Shown: piece after piece, positions 1 through 8,278 of the stretch
Position numbering within the stretch: the stretch's first letter is position 1
How the letters are laid out: every line of letters begins with the position of its first letter
Origin: Phaeoceros laevis
Taxonomy: Eukaryota; Anthocerotophyta; Anthocerotopsida; Notothyladales
Length of the DNA: 22,664 nucleotides
Assembly: GCA_049999765.1 (NCBI GenBank)
Contig: JBNGIQ010006619.1
Location: 1 to 22,664 of the forward strand
Direction of reading: 5' to 3'
Notes under the pieces: generated by a model
What the model was told of the DNA's origin: nothing
Databases searched by the model: none
Seen by the model: only the letters and a program-made list of their open reading frames with translations
Program-made: the position numbers and the translations under genes

Positions 1-29
1 ATCCAGTACATGACTCTTCCATACTAAAA

Positions 30-405
30 CAGTGTCGGTTCGGAGCAAATGTTCCAACAGCAGTTGTGACATTATTGCAACATTCGAAACAGTCCAATAA
101 TCATACAATAATGAGACAAGCTTTGGTGTCTAAGATACTGGAACAATGAAAATCGGAACAATGTTTCTATTGCTTTTGAAAGGCACATTAATCCAATACG
201 CGATGTTCTAGCATCAATAAGAATTGGTTCGGAAGCCATTGTTCCAACTCATAAGTCGAGTCGTCGATGGAATAATACACAACGCTCCAATGACTTGACA
301 ATACTAAAGCAAGCTAGGATTTGGCACAATACTGGACCAATTGAGGACGGATTAACATGATCTTGCTTTCGAAAGGCTAGTTGATCCATCATTACACCCT
401 TTAAT
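30..405. repeat. Diverged tandem duplication, unit about 190 bp
   Basis: Two consecutive segments share matching landmarks in the same order. GGTTCGGAGCAAATGTTCC at about 37 returns as GGTTCGGAAGCCATTGTTCC at about 225. A block around AAGCTTTGGTG...GATACTGGAACAAT at 120-150 returns as AAGCTAGGATT...ATACTGGACCAATT at about 310-342. ATTGCTTTTGAAAGGC at 170 returns as CTTGCTTTCGAAAGGC at 362. The offsets (188 and 192) agree, so this is one old tandem duplication and not scattered similarity. No coding potential was seen. It may be satellite or an element terminus; further copies could lie left of the window. Confidence 0.6.
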
Positions 406-626
406 GCCAATACAGTGCTGGTTTCCTATTTTTGAAGTTTGAGAAGCCAGTTCTCATTGTTTTAGCTCTAGCTACGTTTTGATGGAACATGGGAAGCTTT
501 CATGATGCTTTTGTAGTTGGGAGGGAAAATAAGGCACCAGGGTAAAGCAGCAAGGCAACCTCCATCAAGCTGGAAGGGTACTGTACATTAGGCTGTACTA
601 CAGCCTGGTCTGCATTTTTTATACAG

Positions 627-990
627 ATGGTCGTGACCAATCCTGATGTCAGGGGTAGACAAGAGATTTTAGAGTTATATCTGCAGGATAAGCCTCTGTC
701 CGAGAATGTTGATATCAATATTCTTGCTCGGGGAACGCCTGGCTTCAGTGGAGCAGGTTTGTATGCGGTTCTGTCAACAAAATCTCTTTTTGAAGTGCAT
801 GCTGCCTGAGGATGGTCAGCCGTGGCTAACGGCTGGTCATTGTCCTGCAGACTTAGCAAACTTGGTGAATATGGCTGCTTTTAAAGCAGCAGTGGATGGC
901 AATGACAAGATTTGCACTGATCAGCTGGAATTTGCCAAGGACAAAATACTTTGGGGAACAGAACGAAAATCCCTTTCTTTGTCTGAGAAT
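627..990 (+). pseudogene. FtsH11-like AAA metalloprotease fragment, two exons
   Basis: Exon 627-756 reads VVTNPDVRGRQEILELYL...ARGTPGFSGA. After a 94-bp GT-AG intron (757-850, phase 1) exon 851-990 reads DLANLVNMAAFKAAVDG...EFAKDKILWGTERKSLSLSE. This is the segment between the AAA second region of homology and the HExxH zinc protease motif of FtsH proteases, and it is closest to the plant FTSH11 organellar group (recognised from memory of the family). The polypyrimidine-AG just before 627 (TTTTTTATACAG) looks like the real 3' splice site, so the ATG at 627 is probably an internal codon. The ATP-binding Walker motifs, zinc ligands and C-terminus are all absent. Homology stops at about LSLSE, and the frame continues straight into a PPR motif. 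The retained intron argues for a DNA-level copy. Functional protease is excluded; the identity of the family is fairly secure. Confidence 0.75.
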
Positions 991-1160
991 GTTATGACAT
1001 GGACACCAATGATTGCAGGGTATGTCCAGCGATGAATGGGTGAGGAAGCCCTTGGTGTTTGCAGGAGTACGAAACTTGACGGCCTCACTCGGTAGTGGCT
1101 CTGGTAAATTTGTGTGGCAGCATGTTTGATTCACAGCAGGTGTTTGATTCGCTAGCCGGA
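988..1160 (+). pseudogene. PPR fragment fused to the FtsH-like exon
   Basis: In the same frame as the FtsH exon the translation changes to NVMTWTPMIAGYVQR, the typical second helix region of a PLS-class PPR repeat. It then meets a TGA (1033-1035) and continues in frame as MGEEALGVCRSTKLDG, which is what normally follows in such a repeat (GxxxEALxxYxxMxxxG). Another frame at about 1135-1160 gives QQVFDSLAG, like the start of the next repeat. The stop and frame change show decay. PPR proteins are organellar RNA-binding factors; this piece covers about one repeat and cannot fold as a working array. Confidence 0.7.
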
Positions 1161-1434
1161 TCATGCCCAGGTATGTAGGAGGGCAGGGCCTGCGGGAAGA
1201 CGAGGTTTATGCACTCTCATTTGGAAGTTAGTTGATGTGTTTTGTATGAGGGAACTGTAAATAGTTGTAGTTCATAATTTGCAGAACTTGAAACCCTAAG
1301 TGCCGTCCGTAAGTTGATAATAATTTGATAATAAATAAAATTGACGGTATCATGAAATAGCCAGCGCTTGTACGCGAAATTGTAGGAAGGCCCGCATGGG
1401 CTAGATAGATGCCTAATCAAGGCTGATCATTACC
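1161..1434. other. No recognisable feature
   Basis: AT-rich sequence with short ORFs only on both strands. No splice-bounded coding segment, repeat or RNA structure was recognised. Confidence 0.5.
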
Positions 1435-2235
1435 ATGTCAAATCCATGTAGAGTCTATGTGGCATCCATGTTGCATGCCGCACAACTCAATACACGCAAT
1501 AGTAATACCAAATCCGTATTGTCTACCGTACCGTTAAAAATCACGCAATACCCATACAGAATCCATACTATCTACCGTGCTGGTAAAAATCACACAACAT
1601 CCGTAGGGAATCCATGTATGCAATACAGCTAAAATACATATAGTATCAATATGGAATCCATACTACATACAATGAAGGTAAAAAACATGGAATATCCATA
1701 CGGAATCCATGTGTCTTCAGTATTGCCTATTGCGACAATTGTAAACACACGTATTCCGTATGTATTCCATATTGCCTACTGCCACGATTGTAAACACATA
1801 TAATCCTTATGGAATCCATACAAAATCCATGTTGTCCACTGCCACAATTGTGGAATCCATACAAAATCCATATTGCCTACTGCCACAATTGTAAAGGCGT
1901 ATAATCCATATGGAATCCATACACAATCCATAGTGTCCACTTTGGAGATGCAAACCACGTGGAATTTGTGAGGAATCAAATGACATGATTTTTCCTTTGT
2001 CTAAACCTTGTTAAAGACATATAAGTGCGACACGGAAACTTTGGCAAATTAAACCACATTAATCACTTGTTGCCTCCATGCGGAACTAATCGGTACGGCA
2101 TCCGTGTTGATTACATATCTAACTTGTCTTTTACAGCCACATGGATTGCATACAAGTTCAACATGTGTGCCGTATTGCCTACTGCAGCGGTTGTCACCGT
2201 ACGGAAACCGTGTGGATTCGCACGGGGTCAAGGTT
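1435..2235. repeat. AATCCATA-rich satellite-like tandem repeats
   Basis: The word AATCCATA (or GGAATCCAT) recurs throughout. The clearest block is 1724-1975, where TGCCTACTGCCACAATTGT-type cores begin at about 1724, 1773, 1833, 1874 and 1934 (intervals 49, 60, 41, 60), each followed by ATAATCCATATGGAATCCAT-like sequence. Earlier, TCTACCGTACCGGTAAAAATCAC-like units lie about 49 bp apart near 1523 and 1572. The core reappears more loosely at 2178 (TGCCTACTGCAGCGGTTGT). This is a degenerate tandem array, probably satellite or a transposon subterminal region. The ORFs here are by-products of the repeat. Confidence 0.65.
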
Positions 2236-2344
2236 TGAGATGCATATATTACAAAAAAACAACGTGGATCTTTGTTATCGTGAATCAGCAGCCCTAAACA
2301 TTGGTCCTCCCTAAAGCTCCTCCATGCCTTAAATTCCTCCCTTA

Positions 2345-2425
2345 GTCTCCCTTTGTGCAAGTTCTTGCTGTCCACCTCTATGCAAACTCCTGCTGTCTCC
2401 CTCTGTGCAAGCTCCTGCTATCCAC
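2345..2425. repeat. Short pyrimidine-rich tandem repeat, about 24-28 bp unit, three copies
   Basis: Three consecutive units contain the words CTTTGTGCAAGTTCTTGCTG, CTCTATGCAAACTCCTGCTG and CTCTGTGCAAGCTCCTGCTA, each ending in TCC or TCCACC. It introduces a long pyrimidine-rich stretch. Confidence 0.65.
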
Positions 2426-3393
2426 CAATCACCCTACCAGTCCAGGTTAGTCACATACTCAATAGCCTTCTTCCTTATACCTCTTTCCTTGTTTTTCTTC
2501 ATACCTGATCCCTGCTGCCAACTTTTTAAGCCTCTTTATAAGCCTTTTTGTGACCTCGCACCCTGCTGTCCTTCTGCTACTTACATTCCTGCAAACTTTG
2601 GTGTCCTATCAACATTTGAAGGTCATTAGCTGTGTTTATTGACCTTGTTGTCTTGCTGCTATGATGCCCAACCTCTGCTGTCTATAAAAACTCAACAAAA
2701 ATTGTGCCACCACTTCCTTTCTGCTGCTTACCCGTTGGAAAACACAGCCCAGCTGCCTTCAAGCCCAGCTGCCACTCACTCCGTCTCTACATTCTCACTT
2801 TGTCTCACATTCGTAGCTACCTTGCATTCTCAGCTACCTTACATTGTCAATCCTTGTTGCCGCTTTGATAGACCTCGCTATTAATTTGATAAACCCTGCT
2901 GTACACCACCAGCTGGCCTTTACAACAGACATCGTGCCAGGCCTTCCTGTCCATCATCTACACAATCAACAGCTTTTTTCCTTGCTTTCGTCCTCGTTTT
3001 GTACTACCTGCCTCTTGAAGTGATAGCTACGTGAGCAACAACTTTGGCTCCCGGCCCCTGTTGCCTGTTCAGGTTTTTTTCAGTCTCTCATTTTGCCAGA
3101 ACACTTGTTGTGCCCTAGCTCTTGAGTTATGCTGTGCCCTAGCTCTTGAGTTACGTTGTGACCGCTTGGGTTTGTTGTGCTGCTGTCTGGCCCTTGGTGT
3201 TTTCAATCCCAGCTGCCTTGCACTTTTTAGCTCCTACTGCCTGCCTCACTTTGTCAACCCCTAATGTCACTGTGCCAAGACCCCACTATACAGCAATCAC
3301 ATCACGAGCTCGCCTTTCCATCAGTCACTTTATCAGCCCCTCCTGCCCATCATTTACACAATCTACAGTTTTTTTGATGTCTTCCTAGGAAGG
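2426..3393. other. Pyrimidine-rich non-coding stretch with internal duplications
   Basis: The plus strand is strongly C+T rich (many CTGCTG, CCTTT and TTGCC words). It includes an exact-length 24-bp tandem pair at 3109-3132 and 3133-3156 (core GCCCTAGCTCTTGAGTTA). A separated 34-bp direct repeat (2946-2979 and 3342-3375, four mismatches by eye) has the core CATCATCTACACAATC. No convincing coding segment was found. It lies directly upstream of the decayed ORF beginning at 3394 and could be its old leader or promoter; that is inference. Confidence 0.5.
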
Positions 3394-3975
3394 ATGCCAG
3401 ATCCTGTTCAGGGTTCCGACAATGAGAAAGCAGGTACAGCTGGAGTTGCTGCACCAGCTGCCTCTGCAGGAGAGAATGTGGGTGAGGAGCAACACCTTGA
3501 GCCGGCAAGACATGCAGCTTCAACCAGCTGGTCATCTAGGCTGTGAGGACACATTGCTGAACAACAGAAGTCATCTTTTGGGAGTGTTTTGGTTCCTAGC
3601 AATCCCCCTAGCCGGCTCTCCAAGGGAGGTGAAACATTAGAAGGACTGACCAGGCAGGAATCGATGAAGTGCAAAAGGTGGGCAGAGCTGAACCAGAAGA
3701 AGAGAGAAACAACATCAGAGCAGGTAGAGTACACGCGTCTGAGTCAGTACTTGGGGTTTGCCTTGGGCATTCGTCCTTTGTGGAAAGGTGAGAGGGAACG
3801 GAATCTCCCACAGGAACTAACAGCCATATAAGAAGCTGCCCTGGAGTGTTTGATGGATATGCCAGCAGTTGGCACCGACTTAGCATCCAGTGAGGATGAG
3901 GATGAGAATGCGGATGAGAATGGGGAAGGGTCTGGGGATGAGAGTTCGGATGAATCCGAAGATGGGAGTGGCTGA
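3394..3975 (+). pseudogene. Unrecognised acidic-tailed protein, broken by two stops
   Basis: From an ATG at 3394 one frame stays readable to a TGA at 3973-3975 (193 codons), interrupted only by TGA at 3544-3546 and TAA at 3829-3831 and with no frameshift. The N-terminal part is Ala/Glu rich (about residues 1-50). The middle is basic and looks structured (MKCKRWAELNQKKRE at about residues 90-104, then YTRLSQYLGFALGIRPLW). The end is a run of Asp/Glu/Ser (EDEDENADENGEGSGDE). No domain is recognised; a transposon-encoded Gag-like or accessory protein, or a plant-specific nuclear protein, are both possible. The preserved frame suggests it was once translated. The CACTA-like end that begins near 4078 may belong to the same element, but this is not shown. 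Confidence 0.45.
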
Positions 3976-4077
3976 AATTGCCGGCGTACCAGGTTTTTTA
4001 GAAATGTGTCGTCAGACGTCGTCACAAACAGAACACCGAAATAACGACATGCATAGTATTTTTCATAGTAACTAGTT

Positions 4078-4544
4078 GTTATCAATAACCCTAAATAGAG
4101 GTACCCAGGTACCCCATTGTTAAGATTTAGGGCAACTGATGTTAAAGGTTGTTATTGAAATCATCAAACATTGTTTTTGTGTTGTTATTGAAAACCCTAA
4201 ACCGTTGTACACCGTGGTTATTAGAATCGTAGTAAAGCCACTGTAAACGTTGTTAGTGGAAACCCTAAATCGAGGGCCGTTGTTTGTGGTGTACATGGTG
4301 GTTATAACGTTTTTCACTTTTCACATTTACCTTTTGACTTTTGACTTTGACTTTTCACTTTTCACTTTTGCCTGGTGCCCTAACAACGGGGTTACTACGG
4401 TGGTCATAACTACGAAAATACAAAGAAAGTTTACCAGGTTTTTTACAATGGTTAAGGAGACCGTAATTATGCTGTAGAAATGGCCTTAAACCTTGTACTG
4501 CCGTGGTAATAAAACATTGTAGAAGTACCACTTTTCTTGTAGTA
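4078..4544. mobile_element. CACTA-type terminus (right end) with subterminal repeats
   Basis: The segment ends in CTTTTCTTGTAGTA (4531-4544), which reversed is TACTACAAGAAAAG, one base from the canonical CACTACAAGAAA end of plant CACTA (En/Spm) elements. Inward lie imperfect subterminal repeats with the common form GTTGTTATTGAAAACCCTAA, seen at about 4078, 4160, 4190 and 4248. Exactly at the terminus the sequence switches to copia reverse-transcriptase coding DNA, as expected for an insertion boundary. The opposite terminus was not found upstream, so the element is truncated or the left border is elsewhere. A 3-bp target duplication cannot be tested. Confidence 0.5.
4311..4370. repeat. TTTTCAC/TTTTGAC low-complexity tract
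   Basis: About eight units of the form ACTTTT with TTTTCAC and TTTTGAC variants in a row, inside the CACTA-like terminal region. Confidence 0.7.
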
Positions 4545-4750
4545 CATGTCAGCAGTCCCAAGTCCGTCATAGAAAATTCTGACTTAAGGATGCCCTTGAC
4601 CTTGGCCATGAGCTTGGGGCTGCTAACTACGATGACTGCATCATCAACATACAAGGCCAGAAACACTACCCCATTAGCATCTCTTAGAAGATATACATTG
4701 GAATCAGATTTGCTTTGCTCGAACCCCGATTTCTTGAAGTAAGTATCATC
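4545..4750 (-). pseudogene. Ty1/copia reverse transcriptase fragment
   Basis: The minus strand reads YFKKSGFEQSKSDSNVYLL, then FLALYVDDAVIVVSS, then KVKGILKSEFSMTDLG. This is the copia-type RVT_2 order: the FxxxxxDxxVY motif, the YVDD catalytic box and the (F/E)xMxDLG motif that normally precedes YFLG. The frame is open for about 68 codons. Homology ends just after DLGLL, where the CACTA-like terminus begins, so the retroelement was cut by that insertion. On the other side it stops near 4750. No integrase, RNase H, gag or LTR is visible in the window. It is a short relic. Confidence 0.8.
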
Positions 4751-5066
4751 TCAAACTTGAATCCCCAATTCACAATGTCGAAACATTGTTGAAACGACCT
4801 CATACCCCATTCGATGTTGACACAACACTGAAACATTGCACTGAAAACCGACATTGAAATGACACTGGGTTTTTTATAATGTGACAACAACGATTCAATG
4901 TTCATCAGCACGATGTTGGCACGATGCACACTGTAACGACATTGATTTGGCATTGCCACATTGTTGGCACAACATTTTCTCAATGTGCAATTTAACAACA
5001 TGGATTTTGTCTACTTGCACAATATCGTATCAACATCCATTGTAACATCAACACATTGTTGGTTTC
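4751..5066. other. ACATTG/CATTGT-rich non-coding DNA
   Basis: The words ACATTG, CGATGTTGGCACGATG and AACATTGTTG recur irregularly and lead into the 47-bp tandem repeat. No coding evidence. Probably an older, more diverged part of the same repeat family. Confidence 0.4.
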
Positions 5067-5190
5067 CCATTGTAATATTATCAATCCATTGTCAGTTTCA
5101 ATGTGTTGATTTTCCATTGTAATAGTATCAATCCATTGTCGGTTTCAATGTGTTGATTTTCCATTGTAATAGTATCAATCCATTGTCGAT
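5067..5190. repeat. 47-bp tandem repeat, about 2.6 copies
   Basis: CCATTGTAATAGTATCAATC starts at 5067, 5114 and 5161, giving an exact 47-bp period. The two complete units differ at only about two positions by eye. The unit contains two CCATTG words and one TTCAATGTGTTGATT. Confidence 0.85.
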
Positions 5191-5289
5191 TTTTATAGCT
5201 TTGTATCAGCACATTATCAGCAAAGTCTATCAACAAATGTACAAATAATTATATATCTAGTAGGTACCAATCATGGGTACAACATTGTC

Positions 5290-5664
5290 TTATTGTAGGA
5301 TCATCAAAAGGGTAAACCATATTATATAATTTAAAGCTTTTAAACATGCCATTCCCCTACGAAAATTTCTGCCTTCTAAATTTGGACAGGTAACCGGGTC
5401 ATCCGCAACCTGCTCCTTGGTCATCCGCAACTTGACAACCTTTGGGAGAGAGAATGTGTCTGCTAGCATAAGACAAGTGACCTGTTCTGTAGAGGCTGGC
5501 GTGCCAATGACCAAAGCCATTTGAGACAACAGCCACTTCTTCACAGATTTCCAACACCATTTTTCCTGCACAAGCTGCAGGCTGCCCTGGCAGACTTACG
5601 CTTTACCAAGAAGCGGGGTTTTAACGACACTATTCGCTCCTCGCAGACTTTCTCAGCCCGGGAA
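5290..5664 (-). other. Open minus-strand stretch, not recognised
   Basis: The minus strand is open for 93 codons (5571-5290; WCWKSVKKWLLSQMALVIG near the start), and another frame is also fairly open (KMVLEICEEVAVVSNGFGHW). Because two frames are equally plausible and neither recalls a known family, I cannot say whether it codes. It follows the antisense PPR copy at 5665-5889 on the same strand and may be a third captured gene fragment. Low confidence. Confidence 0.25.
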
Positions 5665-5889
5665 CTCAGCCAATGCTCAGCATACCCATTCATTATGGCA
5701 GCCCATGTTACTGCATTCCTTGTGAATTGACCGTCAAACAATTAGCATGCATCTTCCACCTGGCCAGACTTTGCATACATGTTTACAACACAAGTGCCGA
5801 GAACTACGCACCTTCAAGTAGTCCTCTTTCCACGATCTCTGAATGCGGCTGCCTGCCCACCAGCACTTGAACAAGCCTTCAGGAGGCAA
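5665..5889 (-). pseudogene. PPR fragment, tandem copy A
   Basis: Read on the minus strand: HSEIVERGLLEGA, a frame change, VVLGTCVVNMYAKSG, then FDGQFTRNAVTWAAIMNGYAEH. These are consecutive P/L/S-type PPR repeat pieces. It is about 94% identical (13 differences in 217 bp by eye) to copy B, 298 bp away. A frameshift and stop codons make it non-functional. Homology stops after GYAEH, where the unrecognised stretch 5290-5664 begins. Confidence 0.8.
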
Positions 5890-6187
5890 AGCAAACGTAA
5901 CCTATCTGCTAGAATCATGCCTTCTTGCTCCATACTTGCATTTAGCTGCGAGCGCCTGGGGACTCATCCCATGCTCAGCGTACCCATTCATTATGGCAGC
6001 CCATGTTATTGCATTCCTTGTGAACAGACTGTCAAACAACTAGCGTGCATCTTCCACCTAGCCAGACTTTGCATACATGTTTTCGACACAAGTGCCCAGA
6101 ACTACGCACCTTCGAGTAGTCCTCTTTCCACGATCTCTGAATGCGGCTGCCTGCCCACCAGCACTTGAAAAAGCCTTCAGGAGGCAA
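5890..6187 (-). pseudogene. PPR fragment, tandem copy B, joined to MON2-like sequence
   Basis: Minus strand: HSEIVERGLLEGT-type segment, MYAKSG, stop, VEDAR, stop, LFDSLFTRNAITWAAIMNGYAEHG, then a decayed QALAA...VTFALPPEG tail. Copies A and B form a head-to-tail duplication with a 298-bp period (5673 matches 5971; 5881 matches 6179). Copy B ends at 6187, where the MON2-like exon begins on the same strand. Several stops and frameshifts are present, so this is not a coding PPR gene. Confidence 0.8.
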
Positions 6188-6641
6188 GATCTTCAACACA
6201 CCAATGCGAGTTTCTACATCTTGGCTCAATGTATATAACGTAACCAGTGGCAAAATAACTGCACACTCAAAGGCATCCAACTGAAAACTCCCTGCGCTGT
6301 TTTGGACTAACCGCACAGTGCCAAGGCTAGAACTCCCAATAGTTTCACGTCCAGTGGCCATTGGCTCTTCCAGATCGTCAGCAGAGCCATCCTTGTTATC
6401 ATCTCGTCTAATCTGATTACAAGCTATACTAAGCAAATAGATCGGTCCAGGGCATCAAGAGCAGAAGCTCGCACATGTGGGCTCTCATGATGCGCCAACT
6501 ATATGCAGATAAGAGCATGTGTCAGAACAAAGTACCCTTGTCCCCTGTGCAACCATTGCAAATAGAAGACCTCAATAATCATGCAACAGATACATACCTC
6601 AAGGAGATGGGCAGTATATTGATCCCACAGGTGCTCCGCTC
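6188..6641 (-). pseudogene. MON2-like (Golgi/endosome trafficking scaffold) fragment, two exons
   Basis: Exon 6641-6598 (minus) reads GAEHLWDQYTAHLLE. A 99-bp GT-AG intron (6597-6499) follows, then LAHHESPHVRASALDALDRSIC, a one-base frameshift and stop, IRRDDNKDGSADDLEEP, and finally AFECAVILPLVTLYTLSQDVETRIGVLKIL. The pattern LWD..HLLELA...ALDALD.SI...PL.VLY...VE.R.G.LKIL matches the HEAT-repeat region of plant MON2, a large Arf-GEF-like protein of Golgi-to-endosome traffic. Assignment is from memory and needs a search. The expected continuation (LLHVLERHGEKLHYSW in the family) is missing: homology is cut at 6188, where PPR copy B starts. Upstream MON2 exons lie at 7728-7941, in the correct order. 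Confidence 0.6.
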
Positions 6642-6707
6642 CTGAAAATAATACATAAACATCAGTTAGAACTTTAGTGCTGCCAGAGCCGGGAAGTAGC
6701 ATGATTG

Positions 6708-6956
6708 AGTGTACCGCTTTTGTTCAATCACCCATCACCAATTTTTCCTACATCCTACATCCTTGGGACGCCGCTTGTACCGCTCTGCACTGCCCCAAAA
6801 TTATTTTTTTTGTGAGTCGGGGTTGGTCCCTTTGACCCACCCTATGAGATCATTTATAAGATGGTAGGAGTTTTTATACCTACTTAATCTAAGCATTTTT
6901 GGACTGGTATGTAGTGCTGAGCGTACCTATGCTAAGTTGTGCAAAAGCGGTACACT
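6708..6956. mobile_element. MITE-like element, 249 bp with 15-bp terminal inverted repeats
   Basis: AGTGTACCGCTTTTG (6708-6722) is the exact reverse complement of CAAAAGCGGTACACT (6942-6956). The interior is short, AT-rich and non-coding. It lies between the two MON2-like fragments, in what would be their intron or spacer. The flanks (CATGATTG on the left, GGATCGTG on the right) give no clean target-site duplication, so the superfamily is undetermined; hAT is one possibility. Confidence 0.65.
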
Positions 6957-7727
6957 GGATCGTGCTACTGGCCAGCCCTAGGTCAATGAGCTACATGTTT
7001 CATGTGAAATGAAGTTCACAACAATAATGGTAGAAACGACTCTAGGATTGAACTCTGAAAATTTGAAACTAAGGGGGTGGTCGACCATCAACTACCAGAG
7101 ATACCAATCGTTAGGGCTGTCCATGCTAGACTACAACAAGTAGATGAGGGACATACTGTGCAGATTGTATGAAAGTGTTGCGGTAATCCTCTCCAAACCA
7201 AACAACTTTACTGGTGGTTGTGCATTTACAGCCCCACTGGGCTAGGAATAGCACTACTGCTGCCAGATGCAGCTGAGCCAACCCAGGTAGTAACCCCTAT
7301 TAATGCATTATTTGAAACTGTCCTTAAAGCTGAAAGGAGCGCAGTTACTGCAGTTGTGCTCATCATCGCAGAACTTTCAAATAGCTACAATACAACCAAA
7401 ACTCCACATCACTGCTCTCATAATTATGACTTTACAACAAGCTCTATGTGATCATTCAGCTTCGAATACGTTTGAAAACTACCTGCGCGTCCAGGACTGA
7501 GAGGATACTGAAGTCACTTGACTGGGTGGCAGCGTCACGACTTGCCTTCAGCGCCGATGCAGAGACTTCCTGGCAAACCACCATGTAAGACTACAAACTG
7601 AAGGCAGACGAAGCTGCAAGATGTCACAGACACGACATCGGTAAAACATGTTCCAGGCCTTGCAAAATACCACTGATGAACTAAGGAATCGCTTTTGCAT
7701 GACATACATGTGAATATGGAGCGTGAC
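6957..7727. other. No supported gene; probable decayed intron or spacer of the MON2-like copy
   Basis: Longest open stretch is 77 codons on the plus strand (7218-7451), without recognisable similarity. Given MON2-like exons on the minus strand on both sides, further decayed exons could be hidden here, but I could not identify any. Confidence 0.35.
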
Positions 7728-7941
7728 CTGAGTTGTTGCATGTGGAGAGTGTATGATGTGATCTAGGATTGCCAGAGTCTCCAGAACCTAGCCATGCCAA
7801 TTTGTCAGCCAGCTTCACAACACCTGATTGCAAGCAGGAGACATTCGTTGATGGAGTTGGACAGACAGACACGTACCAACACCCAAGATGACCCCATACA
7901 TAGTTCAAGCGATGCGAGATGTTGAATAGTGTTCTTAATGC
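7728..7941 (-). pseudogene. MON2-like fragment, two upstream exons
   Basis: On the minus strand an AG-bounded exon (7941-7877) reads QALRTLFNISHRLNYV and, after a one-base shift, GSSWVL. An 89-bp GT-AG intron (7876-7788) is followed by exon 7787-7728, VLETLAILDHIIHSPHATTQ, ending at a GT donor. Plant and animal MON2 proteins have the conserved segment QALRTLFNIAHRL...SWVLVLETLAALD..IHSPHATTQ, so this is the best-supported MON2 match in the window. It precedes the 6188-6641 fragment in protein order. The frameshift and the loss of neighbouring exons mark a pseudogene. Confidence 0.75.
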
Positions 7942-8278
7942 CTGACATTGTACACAAGTAAAACTCCTTGCGCCTGAGGAGCAGCTTTGAAGGGAAAAAT
8001 CGACATCAAGTTGGGGACCTTCATTTACACCTGAACATTCTTGGGAGAGCGACTCCACCCAGGCAGGTGTTTGTCAGCTGACTAGCTTGGGCAATGAAAA
8101 CCTCGGCCACTGAGACAATGATGCAAGAGCTTCGCCCCAGCTCCACCTCACTTGCTTCATGCCCAGCAGGTTTGTAGCCTATTCCCTGCCCACACAGCTA
8201 ACCGTAAAACAGGAGGACATGGATTAGTCCCCCCAATACCCCAAGTGGCCTAATATAATTAAGGGCAATGTAATTCAG
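7942..8278. other. Non-coding flank, nothing recognised
   Basis: Mixed-composition sequence upstream (minus strand) of the MON2-like exon. An acceptor-like CAG at its edge suggests that part was an intron. No further family match was seen. Confidence 0.35.

Noticed and set aside
5067-5190. CRISPR-like array
   Set aside because: The units are directly contiguous 47-bp repeats without spacers, in a plant-type nuclear sequence.
7218-7451. 77-codon plus-strand ORF as a gene
   Set aside because: No recognisable similarity, no splice or promoter context, and it is antisense to a probable MON2-like pseudogene interval.
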